Assembly (NCBI GenBank): GCA_945860745.1
Contig: CAMASH010000006.1
Coordinates: forward strand, 1-64,000
Source of the DNA: Chthoniobacter flavus
GTDB lineage: Bacteria; Verrucomicrobiota; Verrucomicrobiia; Chthoniobacterales; Terrimicrobiaceae
Direction of reading: 5' to 3'
Length of the DNA stretch: 64,000 nt
Below are positions 60,910 to 64,000 of the stretch, piece by piece. The notes beneath the pieces are model-generated. The model did no database searches, had not been told where the DNA came from, and saw only the letters and a list, made by a program, of their open reading frames with translations. The position numbers were made by a program, and so were the translations under genes. The stretch's first letter is position 1; each line of letters opens with the position of its first letter.

Positions 60910-61434
60910 ATGAAATCCTCCCGCGCCTTCACCCTGATCGAACTCCTCATCGTGATCGCCATCATCGGCATCCTGATGTCCCTGCTTTTCCCTGCGGTGA
61001 ACGCGGCGATTGATTCGGCCCGCAAGGCCCAGGCCAAGAATGATGTCACCCAAATCGCCACGGCCGTTTTTGCCTATGAGACAGAGTATGGGCGTTTGCC
61101 AGCGACCAATTCCGGCGCGCAAAATGTCGGATCGCCTGTCCTTGCTGCTCTCATGGGTTCAAACGTCAGCTCTCTTAATCCGCGTCTGATTGTTTTCCTC
61201 GAAGTCAATAACGCAAAGAAGGGTAAAAGCGGCGTCTCTAACGGCGCTTTCGTTGATCCTTGGGGAGGAAGTTACAAAATTGTTTACGATGAAAATTACG
61301 ACAACTCGGTCACGGCTGGCACCAATGGCAAAACCATCCGGAAAAAAGTGGGTGTATGGAACGTTCCCAGTTCCCAAACCCCTGTCCCCTCTGCTTCGCA
61401 GCAAAAGCGTCGCTACGTGACCTCCTGGGACTAG
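60910..61434 (+). CDS. GspG-like prepilin
   Basis: 174 residues. The leader MKSSRA precedes FTLIELLIVIAIIGILMSLLF, with Glu at +5 and Ala before the cleavage site, as in the two pilins at 39790 and 40159. The helix leads into DSARKAQAKNDVTQIATAVFAYETEYGRLP, the major-pseudopilin (GspG) pattern, and a later FVDPWGGSYKIVYDENYD stretch. GspG pseudopilins form the T2SS endopilus. It is separated from the ATPase by 18 kb. tRNA-Gly begins 10 bases after its stop. Confidence 0.9.
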   Translation: MKSSRAFTLIELLIVIAIIGILMSLLFPAVNAAIDSARKAQAKNDVTQIATAVFAYETEYGRLPATNSGAQNVGSPVLAALMGSNVSSLNPRLIVFLEVNNAKKGKSGVSNGAFVDPWGGSYKIVYDENYDNSVTAGTNGKTIRKKVGVWNVPSSQTPVPSASQQKRRYVTSWD

Positions 61435-61444
61435 AAAGCTCTTC

Positions 61445-61515
61445 GCGGGTGTAGTTCAATGGCAGAACGCCAGCTTCCCAAGCTGGACACGAGGGTTCGA
61501 TTCCCTTCACCCGCT
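61445..61515 (+). tRNA. tRNA-Gly (CCC)
   Basis: 71-nt cloverleaf. Acceptor GCGGGTG pairs with CACCCGC, anticodon stem CCAGC/GCTGG encloses loop TTCCCAA (anticodon CCC), T-arm GAGGGTTCGATTCCCTT. The discriminator is T; CCA is not encoded. It marks the left border of the lower-GC region. Confidence 0.93.
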
Positions 61516-61566
61516 CTCTCCCCTGATTTTCAGGGACTTACACAATTTCATTATCCTTAGGATGCC

Positions 61567-61589
61567 GAAATAACAACGGAAATAACAAC
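61567..61589. repeat. 11-bp direct repeat just downstream of tRNA-Gly
   Basis: GAAATAACAAC occurs at 61567-61577 and 61579-61589. It lies 52 bases after the tRNA in the presumed island. Confidence 0.7.
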
Positions 61590-61618
61590 ATGACTTCCCA
61601 TTTCGGAGATGTTTTAGG

Positions 61619-62371
61619 ATGTCTTGGAAACGCTTTATTTCTTACCAAACATCACTCACGTTAATTGTCGTGAAGAGGAAAAGTGAGAGAACTTCTATTT
61701 CGCGTAGAAAGGAACCGATCGTCGTCCGTTCAGATTCCGAGGCAATTGTCGGGTTGGAGATGAACCCGGAAGTTTCGAATCCAGAATGGTGGAAGTCTCA
61801 AAGTGTCGTAGCCTTCTACAAGGTGGTCCAGAAAGGGAAGAAATCGACGCCCAGCCGAACCGCCCGGGAACTTGCGGTAGAACTCGCAAATCAAATTACT
61901 GCCTTTCAATATCTTGAAAAGGTCTTCACCGACGGGTGCCCTGAGTTTCCATATTCCAAGTCGGGCATGTATCCGCTGTCAAAGCTCTTCCAGGGCAGAA
62001 CCGTCTTCGCCCCCTCTGGTAGTTGGCGAAGGAAGGTCGAACTGCTTGATGAGCTCAGGGAGGACACCGTCTCGGCCTGGGTGGATGCTGCATGGGACTT
62101 CCTTGTAGCAGTAAGCCCAGACGAACAACCCGAACTGAACACAACACTTTGTCGTGGCACCCACCGGATTTGCAATGTTCGACGCCAACGCCGAGATCCT
62201 TACTACGAAGACCCCGCTACCGGGAAACCAATTACCCGCACTAGCCCGGGGATTGGAAGGGCTGATTTAAAAGAAGCGCTAAAAGTGGCCTTCAAGGATG
62301 TTGCTGTCGGTGGTTCCTCCCGATTTCGGGACAGGACAGCTTCCCCGACTTTTGTGGTCGAAAACAGGTAA
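61619..62371 (+). CDS. Protein of unknown function in the tRNA-Gly-associated island
   Basis: 250 residues from ATG at 61619; a later start is possible because the first 30 residues are basic and unstructured. No domain recognised. The middle part is helical (RTARELAVELANQITAFQYLEKVF) and carries WDFLVAVSPDEQPELN; the C-terminus is Arg/Ser-rich. Base composition is visibly lower in GC than the genes left of the tRNA, consistent with recent acquisition. It lies 35 bases upstream of the excisionase-like remnant. Confidence 0.6.
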   Translation: MSWKRFISYQTSLTLIVVKRKSERTSISRRKEPIVVRSDSEAIVGLEMNPEVSNPEWWKSQSVVAFYKVVQKGKKSTPSRTARELAVELANQITAFQYLEKVFTDGCPEFPYSKSGMYPLSKLFQGRTVFAPSGSWRRKVELLDELREDTVSAWVDAAWDFLVAVSPDEQPELNTTLCRGTHRICNVRRQRRDPYYEDPATGKPITRTSPGIGRADLKEALKVAFKDVAVGGSSRFRDRTASPTFVVENR

Positions 62372-62406
62372 TCGCGGATTCTGATCGGCTGCAGTTTGCT
62401 GCCCGA

Positions 62407-62691
62407 ATGCGAAATTCAGCAACCGACAAAACACAACATAGAATTCGTCGACTCTCACCGACGACAACGGAGTTACTAAGAGAGCGAATCGACCAGCTTC
62501 CTGTGTGGGTGCGAGCACCAAGAATAGGCGTGGAATACTTTTCGGGATTCTCTCGGAGCAAGCTCTACGAACTCGCCGCAGGCGGCCACATCCGCTCGGT
62601 TTCTAGCCGCAGTGTCACGCATCCTTCGGCTGGCGTATTCTGCATCACCTCGGATCCCGGGAATTCCCGTTGGAAAAAGTCGAAGAGGTAA
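62407..62691 (+). pseudogene. Excisionase-like helix-turn-helix protein, 3' end replaced
   Basis: 94 codons. The part LPVWVRAPRIGVEYFSGFSR, then SKLYELAAGGHIRSVS, resembles the MerR-like HTH of excisionase/AlpA-type proteins found beside integrated elements (xLPxWxRxxxAxxYSGLSRxxLYxLAxxGxIxSVS). After SVS at about 62603 the expected wing and C-terminal helix are missing, and the frame continues into sequence that reads better as a minus-strand gene. A recombination junction there would explain this. The family assignment is moderate. Confidence 0.5.
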
Positions 62692-62901
62692 TCCTCGATT
62701 TCCTGCGGCTGGATATAGCGACCCTTTTCACGATCCTCCGAGATGCGCCGCTGAAGTGCCTCCATCCGGGTATTTGAGCTGGATCATCACCTGTGGCCCC
62801 GCCATACGCCACTTGCCTGTGTATTGTCCTGGCTTCGCCGGATTCGGGCGGTCCGTCACCCATTGGTCGGGTTGGAAGGGGATATCTGGTTCTGTCGGCA
62901 T
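62565..62901 (-). pseudogene. Broken gene remnant downstream of the nuclease gene
   Basis: Two overlapping minus-strand frames. The first, 62901-62728, starts 4 bases after the nuclease stop: MPTEPDIPFQPDQWVTDRPN, then QYTGKWRMAGPQVMIQLKYPDG. The second, 62765-62565, reads EALQRRISEDREKGRYIQPQ, then EDYLFDFFQREFPGSEVMQN. Together they look like pieces of one larger protein joined with a frameshift and internal loss; the N-terminal piece resembles openings of SNF2-type helicases of defence loci, which is a weak impression. The end meets the excisionase-like remnant near 62603. Confidence 0.35.
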
Positions 62902-62905
62902 GCGA

Positions 62906-64000
62906 TCAGGTTACTTTTCCGGCATAGTCCACTACCAGTGCTGCAAACTCTGCCCCACTGATCGCGTGGATTTGTTTTCCGTGCTTCTCTGAAAGCCGCT
63001 GCGCATGGTCTTCAAAGTCATCAGCGAATTCTCCAGAAGTGATGAACCAGCCGATAGCGATTCCCTCTTGCTTGAGACCATCCACAAAGTGGTCGAGCCA
63101 GTGTGCCTCCGTCTTTGACCGATGATACTTTGCTTGCACACCGATGACAATCTCCGTTGGCCCGATTGCGAAAGCAGCCCGGATATCCACCCCTTGATCC
63201 TTCCTTCGCGGGATGATAGCACATTCCACAGCCCCCATGCCGAGAAGAACCTTCTCGATCAAATGTTCAAATCCTCTCTCGTCCATGTGCCCTGAGAGAA
63301 TTTCCCTCAGTGCTGCATCTCCAAGCGTTCGACGGAGCCCCGCCCCAAAGAGCTGCTTCAGTTCTTCCTGCTCATTCCGATTTTTACCATTGGCACCGAG
63401 CGAAAGCACCTCGGCGATCTCAGTCACAAGATCAATGGCCGCAGCCGTCGTTTGCTGCGTCTTCATCCTTGAACGCAGTCCTGATTTTGCCAGGTCGCGT
63501 GAGATCGGCTGCTTTCCGTTGAGCCACTTCACCGGTCGGCAACCCTCCTCGATAGACTTTCTCTCCGCTTCTGCTCGGAAGAAGTTCAATAGGACAAGAC
63601 GGCGCACGCCCGAACCCCGCTTGTCCATTGGAATGTTGTCGTTGCTGCTCAGGGAATACTTGAAGAGATCTTTCCACTTCGGTTTATCCCGCAATGATGC
63701 CGACAGCTCTGAGGCCAACCCTGGGTTCATCTCCTGTAGCTTCGCAAGCGTTCGATTTGCAACGTTCTGAACATGGGCTTCGACGTGAGCCGTCAGCTTG
63801 TCCAGGTCCTCCTGCACAGCGCTCAACGCGGTTTCGACAGCTATCCCCATGGGGGTTTGCGCTTCTTTGTCTTTATCGCTGCTTGACCGGTCGGATATGA
63901 ACAGAGCGCACATGGGCAGGTGCCTCAGAAGCTGATTCCACAGCGTCGATGAATCGTTCTTTGACACTGAGATGCCGGTGTCCTGACAGGTAAACTTGTC
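62906..64000 (-). CDS. Mrr-like restriction endonuclease, N-terminus beyond the right edge
   Basis: At least 364 residues; the frame is open to the window edge, so the true start is probably outside (a GTG at 63967 is only a possible internal start). The C-terminal domain is Mrr-like: GFEHLIEKVLLGMGAVECAI, then KDQGVDIRAAF and IGVQAKYHRSK, giving the D...QxK active site of Mrr-type PD-(D/E)XK nucleases. Upstream is a helical region with LWNQLLRHLPMCALFISDRS of unknown type. It likely targets modified or foreign DNA. It heads a probable two-gene defence locus whose second gene is broken. Confidence 0.75.
   Translation of the reverse strand, partial: DKFTCQDTGISVSKNDSSTLWNQLLRHLPMCALFISDRSSSDKDKEAQTPMGIAVETALSAVQEDLDKLTAHVEAHVQNVANRTLAKLQEMNPGLASELSASLRDKPKWKDLFKYSLSSNDNIPMDKRGSGVRRLVLLNFFRAEAERKSIEEGCRPVKWLNGKQPISRDLAKSGLRSRMKTQQTTAAAIDLVTEIAEVLSLGANGKNRNEQEELKQLFGAGLRRTLGDAALREILSGHMDERGFEHLIEKVLLGMGAVECAIIPRRKDQGVDIRAAFAIGPTEIVIGVQAKYHRSKTEAHWLDHFVDGLKQEGIAIGWFITSGEFADDFEDHAQRLSEKHGKQIHAISGAEFAALVVDYAGKVT

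Noticed and set aside
61516..61618. Truncated integrase fragment next to tRNA-Gly
   Set aside because: Translations in the frames I checked gave no integrase motif; only the 11-bp direct repeat is supportable.

Overview
The window looks like a chromosomal segment of a GC-rich (roughly 60-65 percent by eye) diderm bacterium. I infer the Verrucomicrobiota or a close PVC relative. Supporting signs are Rho with a long basic/proline-rich N-terminus, a GxxExxY gene, a phytanoyl-CoA dioxygenase/AraC pair, type IV pilin-like genes with FSLVE-type signals, LPS heptosyltransferase, Lnt and an outer-membrane beta-barrel protein. No rRNA is present, so the phylum is inference. Many genes start without a recognisable Shine-Dalgarno sequence.

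Layout. 1-2.4 kb: start of rpsA and a Zn/Mn-type ABC transporter operon without a classical binding protein. 2.5-7.5 kb: EF-hand lipoprotein and an RND efflux pair. 8-9.4 kb: HU and malate dehydrogenase. 9.4-15 kb (minus): a compact six-gene unit rho-proB-ABC permease-TPR protein-phosphoesterase-GT9. 15-18.2 kb: a candidate structured RNA, an ABCG-like transporter, yacG and a decayed hicBA toxin-antitoxin module. 18.2-23.5 kb (minus): lnt-purS-[GxxExxY cassette]-purQ-purL, in which a 430-bp element with AACCACTAAT termini is inserted into the purine operon. 23.6-27.8 kb: secreted protein, PhyH/AraC pair, tRNA-Phe and a beta-barrel protein. 27.9-31.5 kb (minus): aguB-M14 peptidase-hisB-hisH-hisA. 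31.6-34 kb: two divergent cyclophilins, a GlsB/YeaQ-like protein and YqgE/AlgH. 34-37.5 kb (minus): class III aminotransferase and a coupled pair of a CorA-like transporter and a prokaryotic ionotropic-glutamate-receptor-like channel. 37.8-42.9 kb: lipoprotein hydrolase, two prepilins and a GspE/PilB ATPase. 43-45.5 kb (minus): LytS/LytR-type two-component system with an ABC-2 permease. 45.7-49.6 kb: a 1309-residue enzyme joining an AA10 LPMO, two CBM2, Calx-beta, GH9 and CBM3 modules. 49.7-56.9 kb: DUF4407 protein, a coupled small-ORF/nucleotidyltransferase/larE trio, a membrane protein, a renalase-like oxidase and a CcsA-type cytochrome c biogenesis protein. 57-61.5 kb: an inactive-looking L,D-transpeptidase homologue, RNase R, a GspG-like prepilin and tRNA-Gly. 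61.5-64 kb: lower-GC DNA after tRNA-Gly with an unknown gene, a truncated excisionase-like gene, a broken gene remnant and an Mrr-like nuclease, best read as a decayed genomic island.

Main themes are housekeeping metabolism (purine, histidine, proline, malate), envelope biogenesis (Lnt, GT9, OMP, LDT-like, pilins), transport, and extracellular cellulose attack. Short palindromes or repeat elements sit between many convergent genes, and in three places gene stop codons lie inside the element ends. The most unusual items are the GxxExxY cassette, the CorA/iGluR pair, the LPMO-GH9 fusion and the LDT homologue that has lost its catalytic Cys.
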